Assembly: GCA_002304935.1 (NCBI GenBank)
Contig: DBPS01000009.1
Location: 24,417 to 88,416 of the forward strand
Length of the DNA: 64,000 nucleotides
Direction of reading: 5' to 3'
Origin: Candidatus Humimicrobium oleiphilum
GTDB lineage: Bacteria; Actinomycetota; Humimicrobiia; Humimicrobiales; Humimicrobiaceae
Made by a program: the position numbers and the translations under genes
In this document: positions 26,533-36,250 of the stretch, in pieces
Layout: each line of letters starts with the position of its first letter
Numbering within the stretch: position 1 is the stretch's first letter
The notes under the pieces: generated by a model
Told to the model about the DNA's origin: nothing
Databases searched by the model: none
Seen by the model: the letters and a program-made list of their open reading frames with translations, nothing else

Positions 26533-27597
26533 TTGAATATAGAAAATATTGAATTCCTTGATAATGGCAACAGGGAAAATATTTTAAATATTAAAATGCT
26601 TAATCATAGTCTGAAAAAAAAGAACCTTGCGCATGCCTTTCTTTTTAATGGCAAAAATCCGGAAGGTCTTTTAAGGATAGCACTTTTATTTGTGTGCAGT
26701 ATTTTTTGCAGGAACAACGGATGTCTTGAATGCAGGGATTGTAAAAATGTTCTTAATCTGAAACATCCGGATCTTTTTTTGCTGAAGCCTTCAGGAGCTT
26801 CCTTAAGTGCTGAAGAATTCAGAAATGATTTTGAGCAAAAAATAAACAAAAAAGCTGCCAGCAATACTCACAGGATTACAATAATACAGGAATGTGAGAC
26901 AATGTCTGCAGGAATAGCAGACCGGTTTCTGAAAATACTTGAAGATCCACCAGGTGAAGACCTGATTTTTATTCTGCTTTCAGAAAATCCCGGTTCAATA
27001 AGAAAGACAATCAAATCCAGATGCCAGGTACTTAACTGGCATTTTAATTCCGGTTTTTCCAGAGAGTATGGCGGCAAACTCCGGGAAGCTGCTTTTGTCA
27101 CTGAAGATCTTTTAAAAAAGATAATATCCGGAAAAGCAGATATAAAGAATGTCCTTGATTTCAGTTCAGGGATAGATGAAATGATAAACAGACTTTCTTC
27201 TGGGTTAAATGACAGGCACAAGAAAGAGATAGGTCTTATCAAAAAAAGCGGAATGGATGAAGAGTATATTTCCAGGCTGGTAAAAGATACAGAGGAATCG
27301 CAGAAAAGAGAAAAAAAGAAATTTTCAAATTTAATAATCGCCCATGTTTTTGATATAATTTCTGCTTATGTCGAAGATATAATGGCAGCAATGTCCGGTT
27401 TCGGGAGCCAGTCTCTTAACAGAGAGGAGAATTATGAAGAAATCTGTAAGAATTATTGTGTCAGTCCGGAATATAAAAAAATATCACAATTTGGTAATAT
27501 TCAAAATAAAATTGCATTAAACAGGAAATCTTTGGCTGAAAATATTAATTATGAAATAGCGCTTGACAGGATTCTTTCAGAACTTGTCGTTGCATAA
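26533..27597 (+). CDS. holB: DNA polymerase III delta' subunit
   Basis: Clamp-loader subunit, 354 residues. AHAFLFNG at the N-terminus stands where a P-loop would be but lacks the lysine, which is usual for delta'. A zinc motif lies at about residues 55-70 (Cys at 55, 59, 64, 67, 70), then the HRITIIQECETMSAGIADRFLKILEDPP segment with the SRC sensor (KSRCQVLNW). Start is TTG, 16 bp after the tmk stop, with an AAGAAAG-type site. The C-terminal half is variable. Together with tmk this supports conserved operon context. Confidence 0.87.
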   Translation: MNIENIEFLDNGNRENILNIKMLNHSLKKKNLAHAFLFNGKNPEGLLRIALLFVCSIFCRNNGCLECRDCKNVLNLKHPDLFLLKPSGASLSAEEFRNDFEQKINKKAASNTHRITIIQECETMSAGIADRFLKILEDPPGEDLIFILLSENPGSIRKTIKSRCQVLNWHFNSGFSREYGGKLREAAFVTEDLLKKIISGKADIKNVLDFSSGIDEMINRLSSGLNDRHKKEIGLIKKSGMDEEYISRLVKDTEESQKREKKKFSNLIIAHVFDIISAYVEDIMAAMSGFGSQSLNREENYEEICKNYCVSPEYKKISQFGNIQNKIALNRKSLAENINYEIALDRILSELVVA

Positions 27598-27616
27598 ATA
27601 TTAGAGAGGTGGTTTT

Positions 27617-28498
27617 ATGGCTGCTATAGTAGGAACCATATTCAGAAGAAATGGAAATGTATATTATCTTGATTCCTCAGATATCGCTCTTAATATGGGG
27701 GATAAAGTAATCTGCAGGCTTGAAGAAGTAATTGAAATTGGCGAAATAGTAAGTGTCTCAAGCAGGATCAGTGAAGACATAGTGCCAAGCATTACAAAGA
27801 AAATCATAAGAAAAGCAACATATTACGATATGTCTGTCGATGAGCTTAATAAAGCAAAAGAGGCAGAAGGCTATAAAAAATTTGAAGAACTTTCAAAAAA
27901 ATATAACCTTCCCATGAAACTGGTGGATGTCCATATTATATTCGATAAAAGTAAAATGATTTTTTATTTTACTTCGGAAAAAAGAGTGGATTTCCGGGAA
28001 ATGGTAAAAGAACTTGCATCTTATTTTAAAATGAGGATAGAACTCAGACAGATAGGTGTAAGAGATGAAGCAAAAATAGTGGGAGGCCTGGGTCCCTGCG
28101 GTATGAATCTCTGCTGCAAAAGTTTTTTAACTGATTTTGAATCAATATCGATCAAGATGGCAAAAGATCAGAATCTGCCTTTAAATCCTCTGAAAATTTC
28201 AGGGATATGCGGAAGGCTTATGTGTTGTCTTAAATATGAATATGAGAGCTACAGGGATTTTGTCGACAATGCGCCTGAAAGGGGCACACCGGTAAAATGT
28301 AGCTATGGAAAAGGATTTATTTTCGGATATGAACCTTTAAAATCTAATGTAATAGTTGAGTTTGAAAATGAAACCAGGGTCAGCATGCCTCTGGACGAGA
28401 TAGAAATTGATCCGGAAGGAAAAATGGAAATTACCGATAATGAAGCAGAGGAAACAGATATTCTGCCTGATTCTTTCGAAGACACTTATCCGGAATAA
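27617..28498 (+). CDS. PSP1-domain protein (RicT/YaaT-like)
   Basis: 293 residues. PSP1 C-terminal domain at about 55-165 with the signature Cys-rich segment GGLGPCGMNLCCKSF and ISGICGRLMCCLKYEY (six cysteines). In Bacillus the orthologue RicT, with RicA and RicF, binds [4Fe-4S] clusters and aids RNase Y-dependent RNA maturation. An AGAGAGGTGG ribosome site sits before the ATG. The gene follows holB directly, which is the usual place in Gram-positive genomes. Tail beyond residue 250 is acidic. Specific role in this organism is inferred from family only. Confidence 0.88.
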   Translation: MAAIVGTIFRRNGNVYYLDSSDIALNMGDKVICRLEEVIEIGEIVSVSSRISEDIVPSITKKIIRKATYYDMSVDELNKAKEAEGYKKFEELSKKYNLPMKLVDVHIIFDKSKMIFYFTSEKRVDFREMVKELASYFKMRIELRQIGVRDEAKIVGGLGPCGMNLCCKSFLTDFESISIKMAKDQNLPLNPLKISGICGRLMCCLKYEYESYRDFVDNAPERGTPVKCSYGKGFIFGYEPLKSNVIVEFENETRVSMPLDEIEIDPEGKMEITDNEAEETDILPDSFEDTYPE

Positions 28499-28537
28499 AA
28501 TCATTATTAATGGCTTTAAATATTTTTAGCCACGTTT

Positions 28538-28613
28538 GCCGATGTAGCTCAACTGGCAGAGCAACTCATTCGTAATGAGTAGGTTACCGGTTCAATTCCG
28601 GTCATCGGCTCCA
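28538..28613 (+). tRNA. tRNA-Thr (CGU anticodon)
   Basis: A 76-base cloverleaf: acceptor GCCGATG paired with CATCGGC, a D arm GCTC...GAGC, anticodon stem ACTCA/TGAGT with loop TTCGTAA (anticodon CGT), and T arm ACCGG/CCGGT with TTCAATT loop. The 3' CCA is encoded. CGT reads ACG, so threonine. It lies between the ricT-like gene and argS. Confidence 0.95.
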
Positions 28614-28679
28614 TGAATATTGTTATTTTGTTATTTGTTTTTTATTATTTACATTATTTTTATTTTGAAAGAGGATATA

Positions 28680-30419
28680 TTGCTTCTGAACTGCTTAAAG
28701 AAAAGATTTCTTAAAGATATTATTACTCTTTTTCCTGAAATCGAAAATCAGGAAAAAGCTGAATATAAGAGTATCCTTGCTTCTGTCAGGATAGAGGAGC
28801 CGAAAAATCGTGAATTCGGTGACCTGACAACTAATGCGGCAATGGTTTTAGCTTCAAAGATCAGGAAAAAACCATCGGATCTGGCAACTCTTATCAAAGA
28901 CGAGATTCTTGGCAGATATGAAGAGATAAAAGAGATAAATATAGCCGGACCGGGATTTTTGAATATTAAATTAAAAGATTCGTTTCTAATTGAAAAAATA
29001 CTTGAAGTATTCAAGCAGCATGACAGCTACGGAAGCAATGATACAGCAAAAGGAACAAAAATACAGATTGAATATGTAAGTTCCAACCCGACGGGTAATC
29101 TCCATATAGGGCATGGAAGATGGGGAGTGATGGGCGATATTCTTTCAAATATCTATTCGCTGAATGGATTTGATGTCTGCCGGGAATATTATGTAAATGA
29201 TTACGGCACACAGGCAAAGATATTTGCAGAGTGTGTCAGATCCGTCTATCTTGAAAGGTTTGATATAAAATACCCTTATCCTGAAGAAGGATACCCCAGA
29301 GAAACTGTTTCAAAGATAGCTGATATCTTATTTAATAAATTTTCTGACAGTTTCATAAAAGATAAAACAACTCTGGAATTTGATGAAATTTCTTTTTCCA
29401 GAAATGCCATCCGCATAATGGTCTCTCTGATAACAGATACATTAAAGTCAATAGGAGTTGAATTCGATGTCTGGTTTTTTGAGAGCTCTCTTTACGGAGA
29501 AGGCTCATTTGATGCAACGCTTGATTTTCTTAAAGAAAGAAATCTGACATATGATGAAGAAGAAGCACTCTGGTTCAAATCAACTGATTTCGGAGATGAT
29601 AAAGACAGAGTTATAATAAGAAAAGATGGAAATCCTACTTATTTTGCTTCCGATATCATGTATCTGATAAATAAAAAAGAAAGAGGATTTGAGTATCTCC
29701 TGTATATACTTGGTGCTGATCATCACGGATACATATCCAGGCTTAAAGCAATTGCAAGTTCCATAGGAATGGATAAGGATAAAGTCTCAATCATAATCGG
29801 ACAGCTGGTAAGAATAATCGAGGGCAGAGAAGTACAGAAGATGTCAAGAAGGAAAGGAAAAGGTTTTACTCTTGACGATCTTGTGTCTGAAGTAGGAAGG
29901 GATGCTGTAAGATATTTCTTTTCAATGAATTCTTTTGACACTCATCTTGATTTTGATATAAGCCTGGCAAAGAAAAAATCAAATCAGAATCCGGTATTTT
30001 ATGTACAGTATGCTTTTGCAAGAATAGGCAGCATAATACGAAAAACCAACGAAAACCGACCTGTCAATCTTGATGCGGATTTTGTTTCAGGTATGGAAGA
30101 TTATGATTCGCAGGTTTTTGGGAATTTTCTTTTATCAATTGAAAAAAATGATTTTAAAAATCCAAGCGAACGCAATCTTGCCTGGACCATACTGCTTTTT
30201 CCGGATACGGTCAGGGATGCCTGCAGAAGCAATGCGCCATATTTTGTCAACCAGTATCTGTACAGGCTCGCAAGTGAATTCCATTATTTTTATAAACATA
30301 ATAAGATAATAACTAAAGATAAAATAAATATAAAAAGGTTATTGCTTGCACTGGCTGCAAGGCTAGTCTTAAAAAAGGGTCTTGATATTCTTGGAGTATC
30401 GGCACCTGAAAGGATGTAA
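28680..30419 (+). CDS. argS: Arginyl-tRNA synthetase
   Basis: Class I synthetase charging tRNA-Arg. 579 residues. The ARG N-terminal domain is followed by SSNPTGNLHIGHGR (HIGH at 142-145), YYVNDYGTQ, the central GADHHGYISR, and the KMSK-like VQKMSRRKGKGFTLDDLV; the C-terminal anticodon-binding domain contains the expected DALR-type helices. The frame is open another 20 codons upstream, but those would be a hydrophobic tail; TTG at 28680, with AGAGGA five bases before it, is chosen. Start of the argS-lysA-hom-thrC-thrB block, an actinobacterial arrangement. Confidence 0.95.
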   Translation: MLLNCLKKRFLKDIITLFPEIENQEKAEYKSILASVRIEEPKNREFGDLTTNAAMVLASKIRKKPSDLATLIKDEILGRYEEIKEINIAGPGFLNIKLKDSFLIEKILEVFKQHDSYGSNDTAKGTKIQIEYVSSNPTGNLHIGHGRWGVMGDILSNIYSLNGFDVCREYYVNDYGTQAKIFAECVRSVYLERFDIKYPYPEEGYPRETVSKIADILFNKFSDSFIKDKTTLEFDEISFSRNAIRIMVSLITDTLKSIGVEFDVWFFESSLYGEGSFDATLDFLKERNLTYDEEEALWFKSTDFGDDKDRVIIRKDGNPTYFASDIMYLINKKERGFEYLLYILGADHHGYISRLKAIASSIGMDKDKVSIIIGQLVRIIEGREVQKMSRRKGKGFTLDDLVSEVGRDAVRYFFSMNSFDTHLDFDISLAKKKSNQNPVFYVQYAFARIGSIIRKTNENRPVNLDADFVSGMEDYDSQVFGNFLLSIEKNDFKNPSERNLAWTILLFPDTVRDACRSNAPYFVNQYLYRLASEFHYFYKHNKIITKDKINIKRLLLALAARLVLKKGLDILGVSAPERM

Positions 30420-30439
30420 GGTTTTTGAAAGGAATTTAA

Positions 30440-31765
30440 ATGTTATTACCACTTACTGTAAGAAAAAATAATTCGGACCACCTGGAAATAGATGGTATTG
30501 ATTTTAAAAATCTTGTTGAAAAATATGATACGCCGCTTTATATAGTTGACGTAAAAACTGTACAGAATCAATGCAGGGAATATATTGAAAGTTTTGCCAG
30601 TGATATTTTTGAAACAGAGATTATTTATGCATCAAAAGCTTTTAACTGTGTAGCAATGTGTCAGCTTGTAAATTCAGAAGGACTAAGCATCGATGTATCC
30701 ACTGGCGGTGAATTGTTCATTGCATTAAAGAGCGGTTTTAATCCTTCCAAGATTTATTTTCACGGAAACAACAAATCAGAACAGGAGATAGAGTTCGGAA
30801 TCAGTGAAAAAGTAGGATGTTTTATTGTCGACAACTTTGAAGAGATAGATACACTTGACAGGGTTGCAGGCAGCAAGGGGATTGTTCAGAAGATAATGAT
30901 AAGGATAACTCCGGGAATACATGCATCTACTCATGAATACATTCAGACAGGTAAGGAAAAATCAAAATTCGGATTTAATGTAAACGGCGGCTCTGCAATG
31001 GAAGCTGTAAAAAAAATAATTACGAAGAAGAACCTGAAGCTTGCCGGAATTCATTCACATATAGGTTCCCAGATTTTTAACATAGAACCGTATGAAAAAC
31101 TTATTTCAGTGCAGTTAAGATTCATTGCCCAGGTACTTAAAGAAACAGGGCTTGTTCTCCAGGAAATAAATATAGGAGGAGGCCTTGGCGTAAAATATCT
31201 CCAGGAGGACAGGACTTCTTCGATTTCAGAATTTGCTGCTCTTGTAAAAGATTCTGTAGAAAAATATTCTGCCAGATATAATGTCAGGGTAAAAAAACTG
31301 ATGCTTGAACCAGGAAGATCAGTAGTGGGTAATGCCGGAATTGCAATTTACAGGATAGGAGTGATCAAGCAGATTCCTGAAGTCCACAATTATATTTCTG
31401 TAGACGGGGGAATGAGCGATAATATCAGGCCTGTCCTTTACGGTGCAAAATACAGTGTTTTTATTGCCAGCAAAATGAGTATAACTGAAGAATTGAAAAA
31501 TAAGAAAAACTGGAAAAAATATACTATTGTCGGAAAACACTGTGAAAGTGGTGATATTCTTATTGAAGAAGTTTTTTTGCCGGATTTGGAAACCGGTGAT
31601 TTTATCGTCCTGGCAACAACGGGGGCTTACTGCTATTCAATGTCAAGTAATTATAACAGCCAGCCACGTCCTGCTGTGATTGCAGTCAGAGATGGAAAGG
31701 ACCAGGTCTGGATCGAACGTGAAAATTATGAAGATTTAATTAAAAATCATAAAAAGTTGGTTTGA
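30440..31765 (+). CDS. lysA: Diaminopimelate decarboxylase
   Basis: PLP enzyme of the alanine-racemase fold that makes lysine from meso-diaminopimelate. 441 residues. The PLP Lys66 lies in YASKAFNC; GLSIDVSTGGE, HGNNKSEQEI, GIHSHIGSQI, NIGGGLGV and EPGRSVVG follow, and the second-subunit Cys motif CESGDI (in KHCESGDIL) is intact. Twenty bp after argS. Closest standard length and motif set suggest meso-DAP specificity; the AAGGA site precedes the ATG. Confidence 0.95.
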   Translation: MLLPLTVRKNNSDHLEIDGIDFKNLVEKYDTPLYIVDVKTVQNQCREYIESFASDIFETEIIYASKAFNCVAMCQLVNSEGLSIDVSTGGELFIALKSGFNPSKIYFHGNNKSEQEIEFGISEKVGCFIVDNFEEIDTLDRVAGSKGIVQKIMIRITPGIHASTHEYIQTGKEKSKFGFNVNGGSAMEAVKKIITKKNLKLAGIHSHIGSQIFNIEPYEKLISVQLRFIAQVLKETGLVLQEINIGGGLGVKYLQEDRTSSISEFAALVKDSVEKYSARYNVRVKKLMLEPGRSVVGNAGIAIYRIGVIKQIPEVHNYISVDGGMSDNIRPVLYGAKYSVFIASKMSITEELKNKKNWKKYTIVGKHCESGDILIEEVFLPDLETGDFIVLATTGAYCYSMSSNYNSQPRPAVIAVRDGKDQVWIERENYEDLIKNHKKLV

Positions 31766-31766
31766 A

Positions 31767-33092
31767 ATGAAAAATTCAAATGAAAATACAATAAATATCG
31801 GATTAATCGGTCTGGGTTATATAGGGACAGGAGTTTTCAAGCTTATTGAGAGCCAGAAAAATTATATTACCCAGAAAACCGGAAAAGTCCTAAGGATTAT
31901 AAAGGTAGCAGATAAAGAGATTGCCAAAAGGTCGGTACCTTTTATTGAAATCTATAAAGATAAAGTTGTTTTTACCGACAAAGTGGATGAAATAATAAAT
32001 GACAGGGAAATTGATATAGTGGTTGAGCTTGTAGGAGGGATTGAACCTGCCTACGATTATGTAATCAGATCCTTAAACAAGGGAAAATATGTTGTAACGG
32101 CAAACAAGGATCTTATCGCAAACAGGGGGGAGAGTCTTTTCAAAGCTGCTGAGGAAAATAATGTGGATATATTATTTGAAGCCAGCGTAGGAGGCGGAAT
32201 CCCGATAATCGGTCCTATGAAAACTTCTCTTGCTGCCAATAACATCAATAAAATCGTCGGGATAGTCAATGGTACTACAAATTATATCCTTACAAGAATG
32301 CAGAAAGATGAATTAAGTTTTGAGGATGCCTTGAAGACTGCGCAGGAACTCGGTTTTGCAGAAAAAGTAAATCCTTCCGCTGATATTGAAGGCAGCGATG
32401 CAGCATGCAAGCTGGCAATCCTTTCCTCAATAGCGTTTAATTCCAGGGTTACATTTAAAGATGTTTACAAAGAAGGAATAAAAATGGTGACACTTGACGA
32501 TATCAGGTTTGCCAATGATCTGGGATATACAATAAAACTGCTGGCAATCGGCAGCAATGAAGGGAATTCTGTATGCGCAAGGGTTCATCCGGCACTTGTT
32601 CCGAAAGATCATATTTTATCTTCCATAAATTATGCCAATAATGCTGTATATCTTTATGGCAATTTTGTAGGAGAAGTAATGAGCTACGGACTTGGCGCAG
32701 GGGACAGGCCTACTGCGAGTTCGGTTGTAGGAGATATAATCCAGGTGGCAAAAAACCTTGACCGTCACAGAAAAAAACCGGTGTTTGGCTGCACATGCTT
32801 TATACAAAAAGAAATCAAACCTATTGAAGAGATAAACAGCAAATTCTATGCTCTTATAGAAGTCAAGGACCAGCCGGGTGTTCTTGCGAAGATAGCTTCA
32901 GTCTTTGGAAATCATAATGTGTCAATTGAGTCGATGATACAGAAACAGACTACTGAAAGCGGTTCAGCCCAGATTGTGTTCATTACACACAGAGTTCTTA
33001 ATAAGAACATGAATAAATCAGTCAGGGAAATTTCAAAACTTGATGTTGTAAGCAAAGTCCTGAATATGATAAGAGTGGAAGATCTTGACTGA
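31767..33092 (+). CDS. hom: Homoserine dehydrogenase
   Basis: Reduces aspartate semialdehyde to homoserine for threonine and methionine. 441 residues. NAD(P) site IGLIGLGYIGTGV, ANKDLIANRG, VGGGIPIIGP, GIVNGTTNYILT and the catalytic Lys region (EGSDAACKLAIL) are present. The C-terminus (about 355-425) is an ACT domain (ALIEVKDQPGVLAKIASVFG), as in actinobacterial and Bacillus Hom, so feedback control by threonine is likely. It starts 1 bp after lysA, so it is translationally coupled. Confidence 0.96.
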   Translation: MKNSNENTINIGLIGLGYIGTGVFKLIESQKNYITQKTGKVLRIIKVADKEIAKRSVPFIEIYKDKVVFTDKVDEIINDREIDIVVELVGGIEPAYDYVIRSLNKGKYVVTANKDLIANRGESLFKAAEENNVDILFEASVGGGIPIIGPMKTSLAANNINKIVGIVNGTTNYILTRMQKDELSFEDALKTAQELGFAEKVNPSADIEGSDAACKLAILSSIAFNSRVTFKDVYKEGIKMVTLDDIRFANDLGYTIKLLAIGSNEGNSVCARVHPALVPKDHILSSINYANNAVYLYGNFVGEVMSYGLGAGDRPTASSVVGDIIQVAKNLDRHRKKPVFGCTCFIQKEIKPIEEINSKFYALIEVKDQPGVLAKIASVFGNHNVSIESMIQKQTTESGSAQIVFITHRVLNKNMNKSVREISKLDVVSKVLNMIRVEDLD

Positions 33093-33166
33093 GATTTTAT
33101 TAATTATTATATGGTCATTATATACGGTCAGATTAAAATTTACGGGGGGAATGGGTTGTTAAAACA

Positions 33167-33221
33167 GAATTTATAGTAAAAGACCAGTCAAACGGAATTT
33201 ATGATAAAAGAACAGTCAAAA
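33167..33221 (+). repeat. Tandem duplication before thrC, two 27-bp copies
   Basis: Two near-identical direct copies, the first at 33167-33193 (begins GAATTTATAGTAAAAGA) and the second at 33195-33221 (GAATTTATGATAAAAGA), with about four differences and a 28-base period. They lie in the hom-thrC gap, before the likely thrC start. The second copy contains an ATG in frame with thrC. Use as a regulator site is possible but unproven. Confidence 0.6.
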
Positions 33222-33248
33222 AAAATTTTTACAGAAAAGGGATATAAG

Positions 33249-34307
33249 ATGACAGTTAGTTTTGAGGGAATAATAGAAAGATATCGCAGTTTTCTTCCAG
33301 TTGATAAAAATACTCCGATAGTCAGCCTGAATGAAGGATTTACTCCTTTGATAAGATCCGGATTTTTTTCAGGGAAATATAATGCAGACATATATTTCAA
33401 GTTTGAGGGGCTTAATCCTACGGGTTCTTTTAAGGACCGGGGGATGACAATGGCTATAAGCAAAGCAAAGGAAGCCGGAGCGAAGGCTGTAATGTGTGCT
33501 TCCACCGGTAATACATCAGCCTCTGCTGCAGCTTATGCGCGCAGAGGAGGCATGAGATGCATAGTAGTCATTCCTGAAGGAAAAATAGCTCTTGGCAAGC
33601 TTGCCCAGGCAATGATGCATGGAGCGGAAGTGCTTGCAATAGAAGGTAATTTTGATGATGCTCTTGATGTTGTAAGATATATAACTTCAAATTTTGATAT
33701 AGCTCTTGTCAACTCCATCAACCCCTACAGGATAGAAGGCCAGAAAACGGCAGCATTTGAAATATGTGACTGGCTTGGAGATGCTCCGGATTATGTATTT
33801 ATCCCGGTAGGCAATGCTGGCAATATCACTTCTTACTGGAAAGGTTTCAAAGAGTATAAGCAGAAGGGTTTATCTGAAAAATTACCTTCGATGATGGGAT
33901 TTCAGGCTGAAGGGGCTGCTCCGATAGTAAGAAAGCATATAGTTGAAAAGCCTGAAACAGTTGCAACAGCAATTCGTATAGGAAACCCGGCAAGATGGAA
34001 AGAGGCAGAAAACGCAGCGTCAGAATCCAGAGGATTCATAGATATGGTTTCTGACAGGCAGATACTTGATGCCTATAAGGCCCTGGCACTAAATGAAGGG
34101 ATTTTCTGCGAGCCTGCTTCGGCTGCCTGCGTTGCCGGTCTTATTCAGACAGCAGAAAAAAACATAAATTATATTTCAGAAAAAAAGGTCGTCTGCATAC
34201 TGACAGGCCATGGTCTTAAAGACCCTGATACCGCAATCTCTATTTCAGATGAGATAATCAGAGTAAAAAAAGATTATAATCAGATACAAAAAATACTTGG
34301 ACTATGA
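33249..34307 (+). CDS. thrC: Threonine synthase
   Basis: PLP enzyme converting O-phosphohomoserine to threonine. 352 residues from the chosen ATG. LNPTGSFKDRGM holds PLP Lys62; CASTGNTSASAAAYARRGG, the phosphate-binding and GQKTAAFE region, VFIPVGNAGNI and the C-terminal HGLKDPD are typical of the short, actinobacterial/Bacillus class. An ATG 48 bases upstream is in frame and the frame is open, but the AAAAGGG site and the usual family start (EGIIERYRSFLPV) point to the later ATG. The stop overlaps the thrB start by 4 bases (ATGA). Confidence 0.95.
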   Translation: MTVSFEGIIERYRSFLPVDKNTPIVSLNEGFTPLIRSGFFSGKYNADIYFKFEGLNPTGSFKDRGMTMAISKAKEAGAKAVMCASTGNTSASAAAYARRGGMRCIVVIPEGKIALGKLAQAMMHGAEVLAIEGNFDDALDVVRYITSNFDIALVNSINPYRIEGQKTAAFEICDWLGDAPDYVFIPVGNAGNITSYWKGFKEYKQKGLSEKLPSMMGFQAEGAAPIVRKHIVEKPETVATAIRIGNPARWKEAENAASESRGFIDMVSDRQILDAYKALALNEGIFCEPASAACVAGLIQTAEKNINYISEKKVVCILTGHGLKDPDTAISISDEIIRVKKDYNQIQKILGL

Positions 34308-35239
34308 ATGAAAATAAAGTAATCACCAAAGTAAGAACCTTTGCAACTGCTGCAAATCTGGGTCCTGGCTATGACTGTGCCGGTATGGCTCTTGATCTTT
34401 ACAATGAACATGAAGTCTATGAAAATCCTGATGGAAAGGATTGTGTTTTTATAGAAGGAAATGACAGGCACAAGATAGCGACTGACGGAAATAATCTGAT
34501 TTGCAGGACCATCCGGAAGACATATGAAATAAAAACCGGAAAAAAATTTGAAGACTTAAAAAAGAATTTCAGAATAGTCACCCATATCGGAGTTCCAGTG
34601 GAAAGAGGGTTGGGCAGCAGCTCGACTGCTGTAGTGGCAGGGCTTCTGATTGCTGATAAAATTTTTAATTTTAATTTATCGCAGAGAGAGTTGCTGAATA
34701 TCGGCCTGGAAATAGAATCTCATCCTGACAATCTTGCTCCATGCATATCCGGAGGGCTTGTCATATGTTACAGAAACAGAGAAAATGAGATAGATTTTAA
34801 AAGGATTGAAACCTGCGGCAAATTTAAAATATTATTAATCATACCGAATCATAAAGTAAACACCAATGAAGCCAGAAAGCTTATTCCTGATTTTTTCCCG
34901 AAAGAAGATGTAATAACAAATATTTCAAATTTTGCTTTACTGGTAGATAGTTTTGTAACTGGTGATTTTAAAAATGCACCGGACTTTATAAATGACAGGC
35001 TGCATCAGCCATACAGGAAGACAGTATATCCGGATTCAATGATGATTGTGGAAGAACTAAATGAAAGGATAAGCCTTCCTGCAGCAATAGGAGGATCTGG
35101 TCCTACGGTCTTTGCAATAATTCCGGGGAACAGGATGGAGGATGCAAAAGAATATGTTGAAGGAATACTTAAATTAAAATATCCTGAATTTGAATACAAG
35201 TTTACTTCCATAAGCAATAAGGGAAGTTATTGTTACTGA
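34304..35239 (+). CDS. thrB: Homoserine kinase
   Basis: GHMP kinase that phosphorylates homoserine with ATP. 311 residues. Fold signatures: TFATAANLGPGYDCAGMALDL near the start, the ATP loop PVERGLGSSSTAVVAGL, and the C-terminal AAIGGSGPTVFAII motif. It starts at an ATG overlapping the thrC stop, so translation is coupled. Last gene of the conserved block. In other Actinobacteria rho comes next; here about 18 kb of accessory genes intervene. Confidence 0.95.
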   Translation: MNENKVITKVRTFATAANLGPGYDCAGMALDLYNEHEVYENPDGKDCVFIEGNDRHKIATDGNNLICRTIRKTYEIKTGKKFEDLKKNFRIVTHIGVPVERGLGSSSTAVVAGLLIADKIFNFNLSQRELLNIGLEIESHPDNLAPCISGGLVICYRNRENEIDFKRIETCGKFKILLIIPNHKVNTNEARKLIPDFFPKEDVITNISNFALLVDSFVTGDFKNAPDFINDRLHQPYRKTVYPDSMMIVEELNERISLPAAIGGSGPTVFAIIPGNRMEDAKEYVEGILKLKYPEFEYKFTSISNKGSYCY

Positions 35240-35283
35240 ACTGGTTATTATAGTATATGTAAAAAACTTCTAATTAATAAAGA

Positions 35284-36234
35284 ATGGAATACGTACTTGG
35301 AGTTGATGGCGGCGGAACAAAAACCCTGGCTGCGGCAGCAGACATGGATGGTAAAATCGTTGCTGAGATTCAGTTTGGTTCCTCAAATTTTAAAAGTTCC
35401 GGTTTTGAAAGAGCGAAAGATAATTATACAAAGGGAATTCTTTCACTTGCCTGGAAATTAAAAAAATCCTTTAAAGATAAAACCCCTTTTTTTAAAAGAG
35501 CCTGCATCGGTCTTGCCGGACTAAATACTGCTTATGACCGTAAAATGTTTAATGAGCTGGTACTAAACGATGATCTGAGGCCCATACTTGATATTGATAA
35601 TACCATAATGGTAAATGATACAGTAATAGGCCTTGCCGCAGGCTCAGTGAAAGAAAACAGATTAATAATTATCGCCGGGACCGGTTCCAACTGTTATGGA
35701 ATAAATGATAAAGGTGTGCAGGCAAAGGCAAACGGATGGGATCACATACTTGGAGATGAAGGAAGCGGTTTTTCAATGGGAATACATACCCTTAGGGCAG
35801 TTATGAGGGCATATGATGGCAGAGGTCCGGAGACTCTTCTTACCAGGAATGTTTTTGAATACTTAAAAATAAAAGATATTGATGAGCTTAATATGTGGAC
35901 ATATGATACTGAATTTACAAAAGATCGTTTTGCCTCTTTGTCCCTGGTTCTTTGCAATACTGCCGAAATGGGAGACAGAGTTGCAATTAAAATATTAAAA
36001 AAAGAAGCACTGGAAGTAATTCTGAATATTAAAACAGTTGCCAGAAAGCTTAAACTCGAAAATAAGGATTTTGATCTTGTTTTTGTTGGTAAAAATTTCA
36101 GATGTAAAAAATATTTCACTGATATTATTATTGAAAAATTAAGAAACGATTTTCCTTTAATTAATTTTTTACCCCTTACAAACAGGCCGGTTGAAGGAGC
36201 AGTACGTCTGGCAGTAGCTAATATAAAAAAATAG
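35284..36234 (+). CDS. BadF/BadG/BcrA/BcrD-type ATPase, N-acetylglucosamine kinase-like
   Basis: 316 residues, actin-like ATPase fold. N-terminal phosphate loop GVDGGGTKTLAA, then GLAGLNTAYDRK, IVAGTGSNCYGI-like IIAGTGSNCYGIND, and GWDHILGDEGSGFSMGI are typical of sugar kinases such as N-acetylglucosamine kinase and of BadF-type activators. Without the cysteines that hold a [4Fe-4S] cluster in dehydratase activators (I see none in the expected spot), a sugar kinase role is likelier. The ribosome site is weak. It precedes an old-yellow-enzyme type gene by 16 bp, which may be co-transcribed. Confidence 0.75.
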   Translation: MEYVLGVDGGGTKTLAAAADMDGKIVAEIQFGSSNFKSSGFERAKDNYTKGILSLAWKLKKSFKDKTPFFKRACIGLAGLNTAYDRKMFNELVLNDDLRPILDIDNTIMVNDTVIGLAAGSVKENRLIIIAGTGSNCYGINDKGVQAKANGWDHILGDEGSGFSMGIHTLRAVMRAYDGRGPETLLTRNVFEYLKIKDIDELNMWTYDTEFTKDRFASLSLVLCNTAEMGDRVAIKILKKEALEVILNIKTVARKLKLENKDFDLVFVGKNFRCKKYFTDIIIEKLRNDFPLINFLPLTNRPVEGAVRLAVANIKK

Positions 36235-36250
36235 CGAAGGTTTTAAGAAA

